From positions 4,255,546 to 4,319,545 of the forward strand of contig CM075187.1 of the NCBI GenBank assembly GCA_037577475.1: DNA of 64,000 nucleotides, in the 5' to 3' direction. This document shows positions 1 to 11,535 of this stretch, one piece after another (within the stretch, counting starts at the first letter, position 1; every line of letters starts with the position of its first letter). Under the pieces are notes generated by a model, which saw only the letters and a program-made list of their open reading frames with translations, was not told the origin of the DNA and ran no database searches. The position numbers and the translations under genes were made by a program. The stretch is from Chaunax sp. Z400. Taxonomy: Eukaryota; Chordata; Actinopteri; Lophiiformes; Chaunacidae.

Positions 1-776
1 GATTTTAATCTTAATGATTATTGTGCATTTTATTTTCATCCTGTTTTGGCTTATTTTTATTCATATTATTATCCCTGTTTGGTACATATCTACTTTTACT
101 ATTATCATCAAGTTCACATACATTTTCTATACCCATCTTTCTGTGTCTTTTTAAGCACTTTGAGCTGCACCTCTTCTATGAAATGTATCATACTAATAAA
201 GTTTATTATCATCAAACTTTCCATCAGTATATCACAGAATCAGGGTTAAATACTCAAAGCTTGTCATGGCTGCAGCACTGAAAGCTACTTCTCCCCCAAA
301 ATAAAAAAAAAAGATAAAGACTAAAGAAGAGGAGGGCAGAATAAAAGGATGTAAGAGGATGGAGGATGGAGGATGGTGTCAGTGAAGGAGAGCATAGACC
401 TTTCTACCCTACAAGGAGAGGATGCTGGCAGGGACAGCTAGCTGTTTGACAGCTAAAGGATCAAAGAACTGCATCAACCAAACCCTGCGTGCTAATTATA
501 AGGAATACTTCATCTCCAAATGAATAAATTGTCAAAGAGCTTTGTTATCACTATTGATCCTTGGCTGTCAGTGTGAGGAGCTAAAAAAAAAGAAGGAAAA
601 AAAAGGGCTGCTGCTGCTGCTGCTGCTGCTGTTGACAGCGTCAATGTAAATGAATGGCCAAAACAGCTAAGCGTTGGCTAGCTTTTGGTCTAATCCTGAG
701 GCTAACCGCACGTAAAAATACACAACAACTGATGGATGAATATGATTTTTTTCAAGTACTTGAATAGGATACTCAC
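1..776 (-). other. dpysl2: 5' part of dpysl2 intron 1
   Basis: This stretch lies directly downstream, on the minus strand, of the dpysl2 start-codon exon and begins with its GTGAGT donor at 771-776. It is therefore the beginning of a large first intron whose far end is outside the window. It holds no coding exon I can recognise. A pure (CTG)8 tract, as read on the plus strand, lies at 608-631. The short open frames at 21-281 are AT-rich and show no family resemblance. Confidence 0.75.
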
Positions 777-818
777 TGTAATTCGTGGAATATTCTTCTT
801 TCCTTGGTAACCCGACAT
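777..818 (-). CDS. dpysl2: dpysl2 (CRMP2) first coding exon, gene truncated by window
   Basis: The minus strand reads MSGYQGKKNIPRIT followed at once by a perfect GTGAGT donor. This is the amino terminus of the dihydropyrimidinase-like/CRMP family (human CRMP2 starts MSYQGKKNIPRIT); the extra Gly3 is a small difference. CRMP2 is a cytosolic tubulin-binding phosphoprotein that mediates semaphorin signalling and axon growth. Only 14 codons are present, ending in phase 0. The remaining exons lie left of position 1. DPYSL3 has nearly the same start, so the choice of dpysl2 rests on the neighbours: bnip3l and ppp2r2a follow in the same order and orientation as in the human 8p21 block. The exon is too short to be found by an ORF scan. 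Confidence 0.85.
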
Positions 819-897
819 TTTGAAGATGCCTCACACAGAGCTGTCCCCTGCCTGCCTCTTTGCTAACGCTAGCTAGCTAGACTGGAAAACCTCAGCG

Positions 898-1157
898 GCC
901 AATGAAAGGATGAATGGATGCTCAGCTTGCTGGTCAGTCGACGCCCCAGATGATTTCTGGCTGTAGGACTATTTCTGTCGATTGTAAGTGGCTTTTGCAC
1001 AGTGTAGCCTCACTAATTATTTTAAATTAGTAAATATAGCTTTGCCTAAAGCTCCTATCCTGTGATTTTCTGCTCGAATGGGTCTTTGAGGACCAGACAA
1101 GCACTAAGATGCCAAGGACCACGAAGAGGTATCGCGCATGCGCACTGCCCCGCCCTG
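898..1157 (-). promoter_or_regulatory. dpysl2 promoter elements: CCAAT box, NRF1 palindrome, GC box
   Basis: Upstream of the dpysl2 start codon there is a CCAAT motif in GGCCAATG at 898-905. A perfect NRF1-type palindrome, CGCGCATGCGCA, fits YGCGCAYGCGCR at 1133-1144. A CCCCGCCC Sp1-type GC box lies at about 1148-1157. The cluster looks like a TATA-less promoter with a 5' leader running toward the ATG at 818. The transcription start is not visible. Confidence 0.5.
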
Positions 1158-1299
1158 CTCAGCTCCTGCTCCATGTTTCTTAAATGTGTCATCATCAGTG
1201 AGGGGGAACACAGGTTAAACAGCTGTATGATTGACTGTATGACATCATCAATAGCATCATACTAATAACTATAATTACAGTTACTAAAAAAACCTTTAA

Positions 1300-1470
1300 T
1301 TATCTCCACCACTGAGAGTTGGAGGAAGTTATGTGATCATACTTGTTTGTCTGCAAGTTATCTCGAAACATTGGAAACGGATTTTGAGGAAATTTTGTGC
1401 AGGCGTGGATCTCGGACCAAGGAAGAGTTGATTAAAGTTTGAGGTGGATCTAGGTTCGGATGCAGATTCT
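1300..1470 (+). repeat. dispersed two-module repeat, copy A
   Basis: This is a degraded copy of a repeat found at seven places in the window. Recognisable pieces are the TTGTTTGTCTGCAAGTTATC block, the GGAAACGGATTTTGAGGAAA block (matching ACTGGACGGATTTCCATGAAA in better copies), and the downstream GATGCAGATTCTGGATCAC block. It lies between dpysl2 and bnip3l. Confidence 0.5.
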
Positions 1471-2099
1471 GGATCACTTTTTCTTCTCTGTTGTTATACA
1501 ATGGTCTAAAATATGCCAGTCATGCATGTAATTAGGATTAGATGTAACTGCAAATTGCATCATATCCATTCAGTGTTGCCCTGTCACCTCTTTACTGTTA
1601 ACAATGAAGAAAGGTCCATGTACAGACAATAAGATAAGCTTTGTAGGGTTATGATTTGGGATATCCATGGCCTAAAATAAGTTTGGCATGTGACCAAAAG
1701 TTTGACGACTGGGAAAAGTGACACATGCCTCTCACCACCAAGCAGCCCTTAAGCAAGAGCTTTAGCCCCCTAAACTAACTGTGGAGCTGCTCGGTGGTCA
1801 CTGGGGTTGTATTGAGAGGATTTAGGTAGATGTTTTGAACCTTATTTAAAAAGATATCTCCTAACATGCGTAAGTGATGAAGGACTTATGTTGGATTGGA
1901 TTTAGGTTACCAACAATTAAGAGAAATTAAGTTGGAAGATGAGTTAGATCAGAAGACAGGAGCATGACTATAGAAAAATCACTTCCATGGACAACAACAG
2001 TATTTATGTCTCAGCTCCTTTGTTCTGTATTCAGCATACAGTCCATTTAGGTTTTATAGTGTTCACTGCTGCTCACTAATCAGCTCTGCACAAGCCTAT

Positions 2100-3666
2100 A
2101 ATGGTGATGTAAGCATTTTATTCGCTATTGTGACTTCAATAATGCATTAAGGTATTTGGAGCTCTGTATTTATATCTCAGCCACTGCATACAGTACAAAC
2201 TTTATTCAAATTCCAAAATGCTCTGTATTGCACACTGATCAGCTGTACATAAGCGTGTTATGCTTTATGAGTTAGTATGAGTTATATAATGCATTGCAGC
2301 TCGAATGCATGTCGGGTGCTTTAAAATCAATACTGTACATAATGGTCAGTGACTTCTCATATGACTCTATGATGTCATCCATTTACAAACACTGCCAGCA
2401 GAATCATCCAGTCATCCGATCAGCATAAATGTACAGAAATCACAGGCATTCTCTTCAGGAAATGCTCGTCCAGTTTCTCTGGAGGTTCTACAAGCACTGT
2501 ACACTGTTTATTGTATCATATTTTGTGAAATGCTAGCATTCTACATAAAAGTCATGTAACACTCTTTACCTTCCACTGTGGTGGTTTCTGCCACGGATGC
2601 TTCAGCAGTTAAACAGCAAAAACACATTACGTACACTGCCACAATGCTATATAACAACGGTCATACAATATGCATTAATATCAATGTATGAACAAATTAT
2701 ACAATGTCAAAATGTGTACATGGGGCAGATCACAGCTTAAATTATTTTTCACATCTACTTCTCATCTTTAAATACCTACATATGTCATAAAATAAAAAAA
2801 ATAGTCTAAGATAAATCACCAATGTGCAGTGGTGAAAGATACAAATTTGGCACTTAGCCGTTGCTGCTATGTTACGTTAAAGATATGTAGGCAAAAAGAA
2901 GTAAAAAATAGCATGTGGCCTCGTAAATTACCATCCAGCTGATGAGCCACTATCATTGGTACTCAAACAACCCTATTTTTTAAGTTTGCAGCTACATACT
3001 AGATCATTATTTAAGCTTTCCAACCTTCACAAAACAAAGCTTTTAAAAGAAACCCTCAGGAGTCAACATGATACAACCTGTATTCTAAAAAGAAAAATGT
3101 GTGGAATTTAAAAACAAATCCCACTGTGCAGTAGCATTTAGCTCCCCCCCCGCCCCCAGTAACTGCACCTTGGATGTTTAGCTAAAAAAATTAAGGCGAT
3201 TAAAGTCTTTTCTCTTTCCAGAGCCAATTCCGTTTTTTTTTGTATTGCTGATGTGGCGCATATTTTTGGTTCATTCTTCCTACTGATATGTCAGTGGAAA
3301 GATTAAGTTTGGGTGGCCAGATTTCTCATGACATGATATTTAAAAAGTAGATACATTTCAACCCCGAAGCCATCGGACATCAAATCCTGGTCCTCGAGTT
3401 TAACAGGATGACTAACATGTTCCAGCTCTAATGGGGTCTACCGGATTCAACTTGCTGACAGCTGCTTGCCCTGTGTGGAAATGTGACGGAGTGCAACAAC
3501 ATTACGTTATGTGTATAACTCTATGACTAACATCTACAATAGGGCAGAATTTAATGCTGACTGGAAGGGAAATGAGGGTGTACAACAGATGCAGAGAGAC
3601 AGCTTGACTACAGGAGGATGGAGACATGGAGACAGGAGGACATCCAGGCACTGCTTCATCTTCTGT
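2100..3666 (-). other. bnip3l: probable bnip3l 3' UTR
   Basis: This region lies downstream of the bnip3l stop codon (TGA, 3667-3669) and holds no recognisable coding exon. Minus-strand AATAAA signals occur near 2117-2122, 2202 and 2505, so the 3' UTR may be 1.1-1.6 kb long. Long 3' UTRs are normal for BNIP3L. The exact end cannot be set without transcripts. Confidence 0.45.
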
Positions 3667-6450
3667 TCAGTAAGAGCTGGTGGAGGCTGTAGCAATTCTC
3701 TTACCAATGTACACCCTATAAAATAATCCAGAAAATATACACATATCAGAAAAAAAGGGGCCTGACCCTGTTGATGTAGCAATGAAATAAAAACCATTAG
3801 TCCATATAAATGAATGTTAAAATGAATGGAGATGCAGATGGAGAAAATGTAGCCAGAGCTAGCTACATAGCTTAGCTTTAATTCAGGCTTACCCAAGGCC
3901 AAGAGCGAGAATGTGTGAGATGAGTAAGGAAGGGATGAAGACTTTGAGGAATTCAGCAGAGAAGATGCCGCCTTTCTTCATGACTCCACTCTTTCTAATA
4001 CTGAGGGACCCTGAACGTCGGGGGTGCCTGAAGTGGAACTCCCTGAGAGGAAAAATGAGGTCAGAAGACAATTGAAGACAACATTCTGAACCACTTTTAA
4101 GTCCTTTTCACACATAGATTGTACGACAGCGCTGCAGCGAAGACCCTCCTAATCACCTTCCTCACCTTTTTTTATTGACACTGAACAAACCCATTAACAA
4201 ACCATTAACACTACCCCTGTGCGTGATTTTATTTAGCATGCTGTGTGCGTTGTAGTTTTTACTGTGTCCATGGAAATGACAATGAACACATCCGTAAAGG
4301 TATGGTTTCCTGCAGCAGATAACATGACATCACTCATCCATGTTTGGACAACCTTTATATTTGTCATGCTATACATCTTAGCAATTCAAAGATTATGCTG
4401 CATCTCAACCCAATTTGGTTGCAGATGTCTGGATTTGGTACAGTTACTCAGCACTTGGAGCAGAGTTTATTTGCAGGCTTTGACCTGTGGGTGCAGAGTC
4501 ATACTTCCTGCCTTGCTTTTGATGACATCAGGCTTGCTCTGGCCTGCGCTCTCTCACACAGTGGTGAACATTTTGGCTGCCTGCCCCAAAAGCCATGAAA
4601 AACATTCTGGCTGTTTCTTAATTCTTAATTTTATATCTTAGAAATAAGAAAAGCCTTGAAACACAAATATTTTTCCATACTATCTTTTCTTTTTGACCTG
4701 GAAATCACATTCCATACATTTCTAAACTTTTCCATATTGTGTAGAAACCCTGAATGAATGATCCTTGATGGGTTTGCTTACTTTGGTGGAACATTTTCTG
4801 GTCTGCTGGACCAATCAGCGACCCAGTCTACTTCTTTGTTGAGCAGGATGTCTTCCTCTCTGTCCTGGTCTGGACCGTCTTCCTCTGACTGCAAATGGGC
4901 AGATGAAGGTTTTAGGGTAAAATGACTCCATAAGGGTTTGCACTTTAGAGCTGACTCTGTTGTTTTACCTGACTACCTCTTGGGCTGGGCATCTCCACAT
5001 CAAAAGTTATCTGACCCTCATCCTGATCTGGACTTGGCGGCCTGTGAGGACTGAGTCAACATATTGGGATGAAGACAAGAAATACTTGTCAGAGGTTTAA
5101 AGAGCATGCAATGGCATTTAACTCTTACCTATGGCAGGAGGAGCTACTTGGGCTGGATTCATGCTGTGCATCCAGGAGGATCTTTTCCATGTCTCCATTG
5201 TGGATAGAGGAGGATGACGGCACATGCTCTAGTCCTCCGATCAGGGTCTCATCATTCTCAGGCACCACTTCCAAGGTCTGCTGAGTTTGACTAATGCCAG
5301 CATTAGCATTTATTTGGTCTGCAGCGGGTGTCACTTGTAGATTGGTCTGCACACCCTGGGCCCCTGTGTTTCCATTCAGCTCGAGCTCCACCCAAGAGCC
5401 TTAGAAATAAAGGTCAAGAGGAGGGAAGGAAGGGGAAATAAAGCTTATTTTGTTAATGTGCAAAACAAACAGCAGACTGTGCACCACACAGAAACACACC
5501 TTGTCTAAATAAAACAGCTGACCTATATTTCCTGCACCATTGATACTGTGCATTCAAATGGCTGTGCACTGCACCCATGCATTCTTTGTACCACTGCCCC
5601 ACATAACAGCTTGCACATTTTTCCCAGAGAGCTACGGGTTATGTAATCTCTTACGGGCAACGGGCTTTGGTCAACACAGCCTTTTCTCCATTTTGGGCTC
5701 GTTAAAATAAAATATAATCTCTATATTTCGTATGTATGCACATTTATAGTCGAGGTTGGCATCAATGTAGCGCTTAAGGGACGGGTTGCATAACAGTTGT
5801 GAGACAGTTTGTCCAGACATGTCGCTGTTCCAGCTGAGATGTTGTTACATAAAGCATGAATCGATAGCCTTTTTGTGCTACTCAACACACATTTCACCAG
5901 TGTAGTGTTTTATGTCTTTTATTAGCCATTAGGCTGCAGACAATTAAGCTAACATGCTACTATTGTGTTTCTATAGAATTAATATTTTAAGAACAAATGT
6001 GATTCGTTACATAAAAATATAATTCTATTACACAAAAAACGAGAGTAATATAATCAGACAATTATACAATGGTCGCAAATAAAACAAAAATGTATTCCGT
6101 CTTTTTGTCCCAAAACTTGTTTTTATTTTGGCTAGAGCCCGCCCAATATAGACTTGTGCACGAGATTGGCTGCCGCTCCATCAATCAAACATGTCCCACA
6201 GCGCAATTGGCTGTCTTGCAGTGACGTCAACCATATCATCCTCCAACCCTCCCTCGAAGAGGAGGAAATACCTGCTAAATGTAACTTTTTCAATAAAATC
6301 TTCGTTTCAGGAATATTCTCATAAACACACGCACTCATTAAGAATAGATAAAGTTCTTGTGTACCGTAGAGCTCGGAGAAACTGAAGGCGGTACGTACCG
6401 TGAAGCCCGGGCTCTTCGTTATTGTTCAGCTGGGCAGCAGCGGTAGACAT
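3667..6450 (-). CDS. bnip3l: bnip3l (Nix), BH3-only-like mitophagy receptor, six exons
   Basis: Complete gene; coding exons 6399-6450, 5129-5399, 4969-5041, 4782-4888, 3893-4042 and 3667-3715 give 702 nt, 233 aa, with every junction in phase. BNIP3L sits in the outer mitochondrial membrane and recruits LC3/GABARAP for mitophagy. The LIR core WVEL is at residues 20-23. The family block GGLEHVPSSSSIHNGDMEKI is in exon 2, and DWVADWSSRPENVPPK leads into the EFHFRHP stretch. A tail-anchor helix at about 202-222 (SLLISHILALGLGVYIGKR) keeps the His and the small-residue AxxxG dimer motif. Length is slightly above the 219-aa human protein. The start is the first ATG before a GT donor and begins MSTAAAQLNNNEEPG. 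Teleosts carry two co-orthologs (bnip3la/bnip3lb), which I cannot separate here. It lies head-to-tail downstream of ppp2r2a, as in human. Confidence 0.96.
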
Positions 6451-6504
6451 GTTGACTATACAGTTTTAGCATTCATCAACATGACACGCACACAAACTAC
6501 AATG

Positions 6505-6516
6505 TGCGCATGCGCA
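6505..6516. promoter_or_regulatory. NRF1 palindrome in bnip3l promoter
   Basis: TGCGCATGCGCA fits the NRF1 consensus YGCGCAYGCGCR perfectly and lies about 55 bp upstream of the bnip3l start codon. NRF1 controls many nuclear genes for mitochondrial function, which suits a mitophagy receptor. A minimal hypoxia-response core (GCGTG, minus strand) occurs at 6485-6489 but is too short to weigh. Confidence 0.55.
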
Positions 6517-6959
6517 GAATTTGTCCGGGGTCGAGACTACGGACAGATAACAGACTTTAGAGCAGGTTCTAGATCAGAGACGGGCATTACAATTATGCAT
6601 GTATGCAATAAAGATGTGATTCTAAAAATCCCAGATTTTATTAACTAATTTATGAATATATGAACAAAACAAGCATATCTAAATGACTGGGTCCTGACTA
6701 GTTCAGGTGCTGAAATGCAGGACCTGGGTGGACTCTTATTCTAAACGAGCCATCTGAGTCTGTGCTGGGTTTGAGTGGCACTACTTTGTTTATCTGCAAA
6801 ACGTCATCAATTGTTTGTCTTGTGAAAATATGAAAATCGCCTATATTTTATTCCTTTAGTAACTTAATCTTAACTAAATCGGTGACAAAAACAAAGAGAC
6901 AGAACAAAAACACCACCAAAAAAATCATAAGCACCACACATTTCTCAGGTGAAACAATT

Positions 6960-7150
6960 GGAGTACACAACATTTTACACAAATAGTAATTAGCAGTAAT
7001 TACATCTTGTGGAATGGTGGCAAGTTGCTGCCAAGTCTGTGGAAGATGTTCAGGCTGTCAAACTCACTCACTCAACCAACTCCACAGGTTTTCAATGGGG
7101 TTTAGACCCCAGTCATGTTGCTCCAGCTGTGGCATTCTTGCAGATGCCTT
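6960..7150 (-). mobile_element. Tc1/mariner-like transposase relic, C-terminal end
   Basis: Read on the minus strand, 7030-7130 translates to WGLNPIENLWSWLSE, then stops, then QPEHLPQTWQQLATIPQDV. NPIENLW is the hallmark of Tc1-like transposases, just after the third catalytic acid in the DD34E core. Two stops follow WLSE, so it is dead. A second relic with the same WLSE-coding DNA (GGTTGGTTGAGTGAGTG) lies at 19.6-19.8 kb. Confidence 0.7.
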
Positions 7151-8019
7151 TTCATAGTGGTGAGTTACTTTGAAGAGAAGTGGCCATGTGGGATTAGTTG
7201 AATAAAGGCATCATGGCAATTACTCTAAAAACTGTCTTCAGCCTCAGGATAACTCACAAAAATCGGTCAAGCATGACAAAACCCTGAATGTTGAGAAATG
7301 TCACAAAATCTGCCCCAGATCTAGATTTAAAACCAATTCCAAAATAGAGATGTTTTCTCAGATTTAGCCAACTTTAATGAGTGGTGGGTTTTTAAACCCA
7401 GAGTGTACATCACCCCTCCTCGAGTTCCATAAAATGGCCTTCTTGTATACATATAAATGTATATGCAGTAAGTGCAAAACGTGAGTTCAGAGGTGCAACA
7501 GAGACAGTATTCTGCACTCTATAACCAGTGCCATCACCCTGTTCCCAAGGTTGGGTCAAGATGCAAGTATTGAGGTTGTGGAAGCATCATAAAACTATAG
7601 ATTTATTTACCAAAGGTCAAATTGACTAATCAGTGCCATCTTTCTGCTCATCAGCTCTGGATCTTAGAGCAGTCACAGTAACAAGTGATTTCTATAAATA
7701 CCTTCTAGGACAATCATTTTATTAAGGGCAGCAGTGTCTGTTTGGTCGCAGGGATGTGAAAATATTTTTGTCCTTTCTAAAATTATGCAGTGACTCTGCC
7801 TTGCTGGTACAACCAGTGTAAAATAGCCTGACATGCTATTGAAAATGATAACCAGTTCATTAGGTTTAGCTTAGTAATCCTAAATTCTACAATACCAACA
7901 AATCTTAGCTTCATAAAGCTTCTATTATTGTGATCATCTCACACTTACAGCGCATCATCTTCAATACACAAACCATAAAGCAGTTTAGTCATTTTCATAT
8001 TAGCAATTGAGGTTTGAAA

Positions 8020-11000
8020 TTCTTTATTTCTTTTCATCTAAATTGTATTTCATTCCATTTGACAAAGATAAACATGCCTGTACAATGCACCATTAGCCTC
8101 TCCCCGTGGATCACCAAAAACTCTTACAATCTTTATTCAAGATCCCCTTGAAAGAAATAAACAAAAACAAAAAAACGTACAAATTAATGAAATTCACAAA
8201 AATAAAAAGTGCATTTTTGTTTTAGCTCCTGTGATACATTAGACATATGCTGCTTCAAGTGGAAAAGCCTTGTCGAATCCAATTTAGACAGTTTCCTTGA
8301 GACTTCATGATACTTTGTATTAAAGGTAATTTCCGTTGACCCATGGATCATGTAAAAAAAACATTATAGCAACTAGAATTTCAAAAAGTGAGCGATTTAC
8401 CAGTAAATAAGGCAGTTTTTAATACAGCCCCCCCCCCCCCCCCTAAAGGTACAGTTTTGATCACAGAGCAGTGGTAAAATCCCCTGAGCAGAGTTCAAGA
8501 AACATACTTGATTATCTCATTTCATCTTAATGCTATAAGAAAGGCATTAGGGTTCATCTGAACATCTTTGTGGTTTATAACATAGCCTTGAACAATAGCT
8601 GAGGACAATGCGGTGAAAGTAAAACAGAATATTAGTTAGCCGTTTATCTAAAATGTTAGTGAATTCTTCTAATAATGTTCCTATAGTCTCTGCAAAGATG
8701 GCATTTTCTAAAAATCTGATGTTACCACACAAGATTTTACAGGTGGAAACTTGCCACTTCTGATCAAATACCAATTTTATACAGGCTGTTTTTTTGTATT
8801 TTCAAACATTTCTCCCATCTTCCAACAGGTTGTTGGAATAACAGTTATTAAACAAGGAGTGAATGAATGACAGGACAATCCTTGTTCATTGGTGGCTAAT
8901 TGAGTGGCTCATTCTTGACCATGAAATGGGACAAGTTTCCACTTTACACAAGCTTATACAGATGACACGAGACAAATAACTTTTATGACTCTCAGACACC
9001 ATCCTGTATGAGACAATAATAAAAAGATGTTTCTCTAAAAGGTTGCCAAATAAAGGACATTACCCAAAGCCCTGAGAGAGCGACACTCAACAGTAGCTCA
9101 ACACTGCTGTATGGAGATGAGCGGTTATTGTGGTGACTGGACATCAGTTCTCTAATGATGGAGTGACACAAAATGCGATCCAGTGGACCAATAAGCTTCA
9201 TGCCCTGATTCAAACGCTTCATCTGCCATCAAAACAGCTTTTTAAAAATGTGCTTCAGGCAACCTCTTTGCACCAAGAGACTGCAACATAATGCAGCAGA
9301 AAAACAGCAGTTCATATCTTGAAGTATTTTTCCCATGATCAATACAGTCATCAATATCCGCTTCCATACAACAATCATATGCAAACCAAGTGCTTCACAA
9401 TTTCTCCTTTTTAAATAAACACGCCTGCATTCTCGTGCATCACAGGAGAGAGAAGACATTTCGCATTATTCAAAATCAGTGACTCTACCAAGTCAACCAA
9501 GTTGACTGGAGCTTTAAAGAGTACTTGATTTCACAATTTTAATATTAAATGTTGATTAAAATGTCTTTTCTATTTAGACCCCTAAGGGCCTTTTCTTTCA
9601 CAGCGAGCAAAATGATTCATGGCACAAAAAACAAAAACAAAAAAAAACAACAGAATAAAATCCAAAGGAAGCATCCAAATAAGTTTTTACATAAACATCA
9701 GTTACAGTCAGCCAAATTAAAAAAGAATAAACTGTTATAGTGCTTATGACCACAGAGGTACTGACACCTGAAAATACTTTTCTTTGGACATCCCAAGCGA
9801 GGAACAACCCATTTCCTCGATGTCACAAAAAGTCTCCAGCTTTTAAAGAAATACCTGCCAGAAAGAGCATAGTGTCCCAAAGTCATGACGAGAAGGTCAC
9901 CATCATCATCATCATCGTCATCATCAGACAACCTTCCGTCAACAATCAGTCTGAGAAGTACAGCTAAAGAAACTACAGTGATCAGACTGTAATCCTATTG
10001 CCTTAATTTATACAAAAATAAATCAACTATAGTGATTTCTTCTTTTATCAGGTACAGTACAAAACATCATTTTAAAAAAAAGAAAAACTACAAACAGATA
10101 AAAGAGTAAAGTGGTCACTCAATCTGCAACGACACCACAGGCTTTGTGGGGAACCTGGCAGCAGTAGTCAATTCTGGAGCCACACAGACCACGAGAGAAT
10201 TAGGCTACATCACGACCTACTAAGTATGTGAGCTTGAGTCCTGAGCTTCATATGGTGGTGACCAGTCTGACCAGGGGCGCCTCGTTTGCAAGACAACTTA
10301 GTTTAGGACTGGTTACTTTGGCATGACTAGCCCCCATTCAACTCTCAACACCACAATACCTGATGAATGTGTGCGCAACAGCGTTCCTGTGTCCACGTTA
10401 AAGGGCTACATTTTCCTCCCGTATTTGGCCACTCACTAGAAATTAAAATATACATTACTGCTCATCGTTTCTGCAAATGTTGCCATTTCAATACACAATA
10501 AAAATCAATGCACAGACTTGAATCTTGCTATAGAGATCCGTGTCACAGAACAGAGTCGTCAGGTTGTCGATGATGCAGCGGACACCAGGGAAGCCATCGC
10601 ATTTACAAGCTGCCGTATCGGGAAAATCTAATCCACAGCGACAAAGGTTAAGAATGTGTGGATGTTAAGAGGACAAACTTACTATTATTGTTACGCAGCA
10701 AGTTTCTCCTGCTGTGTAGCCAAAAAAAATTTGACTTAATCAAAGACGGGTTCAAGTAAGTTGACTTTCATACTGTATTGAAATGAATGTAAACCAGTGG
10801 CTTCCTTAAAAATTTAAAATTTCATCTAATAAATATTGGTACATTGTGGACAAGTGTTAGCAGTAATGTACTCTAAGTTATACACTATTTGTAGAGGATG
10901 AGCTAAAAGGTGATAAACCACTAAACGGCAGAACTAAACTTTACATCAGGGGAGAAGAGGTGAGTGAACTTGGCAACTTGACAAATAGTTGGGGGGAAAA

Positions 11001-11535
11001 ATGGAGTGTGACAGTTTGTACTAGCAGTGTTTCAGGCTAGTGCCAAAAGGAACTTGGTGACAGAAAAATGTAAAACAGAAGAATTTCCTATTCAAACAAC
11101 TAATTTAAAAAAAAAATGGCAGCTACAAAATAATATGTAGCTATGGTTTACAGATGAATCGTGTCAAGATGGCACAGAAGAACAAAACAAATGAGCCAAA
11201 TGTTTGTTTTCTTAACATTTTCCCTTTGGTTCAGGTTGGAAATGGAAGTTTGATGAATTATGGTATTCTAGGAAAGAAAGACATTAATTCCCAAATTGTG
11301 GGCTCAGAACTACAAACCCTGCATGTTTCTATGTGTAGTACAAGTAGAAAATGTTCTTGTGGTGGCCTGCTTATGTATGCTGTTAATGCCACTGTTTGCT
11401 GCAGACAGTATGTCTCGTCACATTCAATACTAAAGATCACCAAGAGCAGATAATATGAATAACTTGGGGATTTAGGCAATGACAGATAGTCTGTATCAGA
11501 ACAGTGGGGCTCAAGCACAAACTGGGATCTGACTG
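8020..11535 (-). other. ppp2r2a: probable long ppp2r2a 3' UTR
   Basis: This region follows the ppp2r2a TAG stop at 11536-11538 and has no coding exon I can support. Minus-strand AATAAA signals lie at 8132-8137 and near 8022, which would allow a 3' UTR of about 3.4 kb. It contains a C16 tract at 8428-8443 and a run of CAT triplets at about 9900-9925. The latter creates a short poly-Asp open frame on the minus strand that I take as chance. Confidence 0.4.

Noticed and set aside
777..818. Assignment of the first exon to dpysl3
   Set aside because: The first residues are nearly the same in both paralogs, but the linked bnip3l and ppp2r2a genes point to dpysl2.
4243..4641. Plus-strand 132-codon frame
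   Set aside because: It lies inside a bnip3l intron on the opposite strand, has no motif and is most likely chance.
9698..9931. Minus-strand frame starting MSDDDDDDDDGD
   Set aside because: The poly-Asp comes from a simple CAT-triplet run in the probable ppp2r2a 3' UTR. The rest shows no family resemblance.
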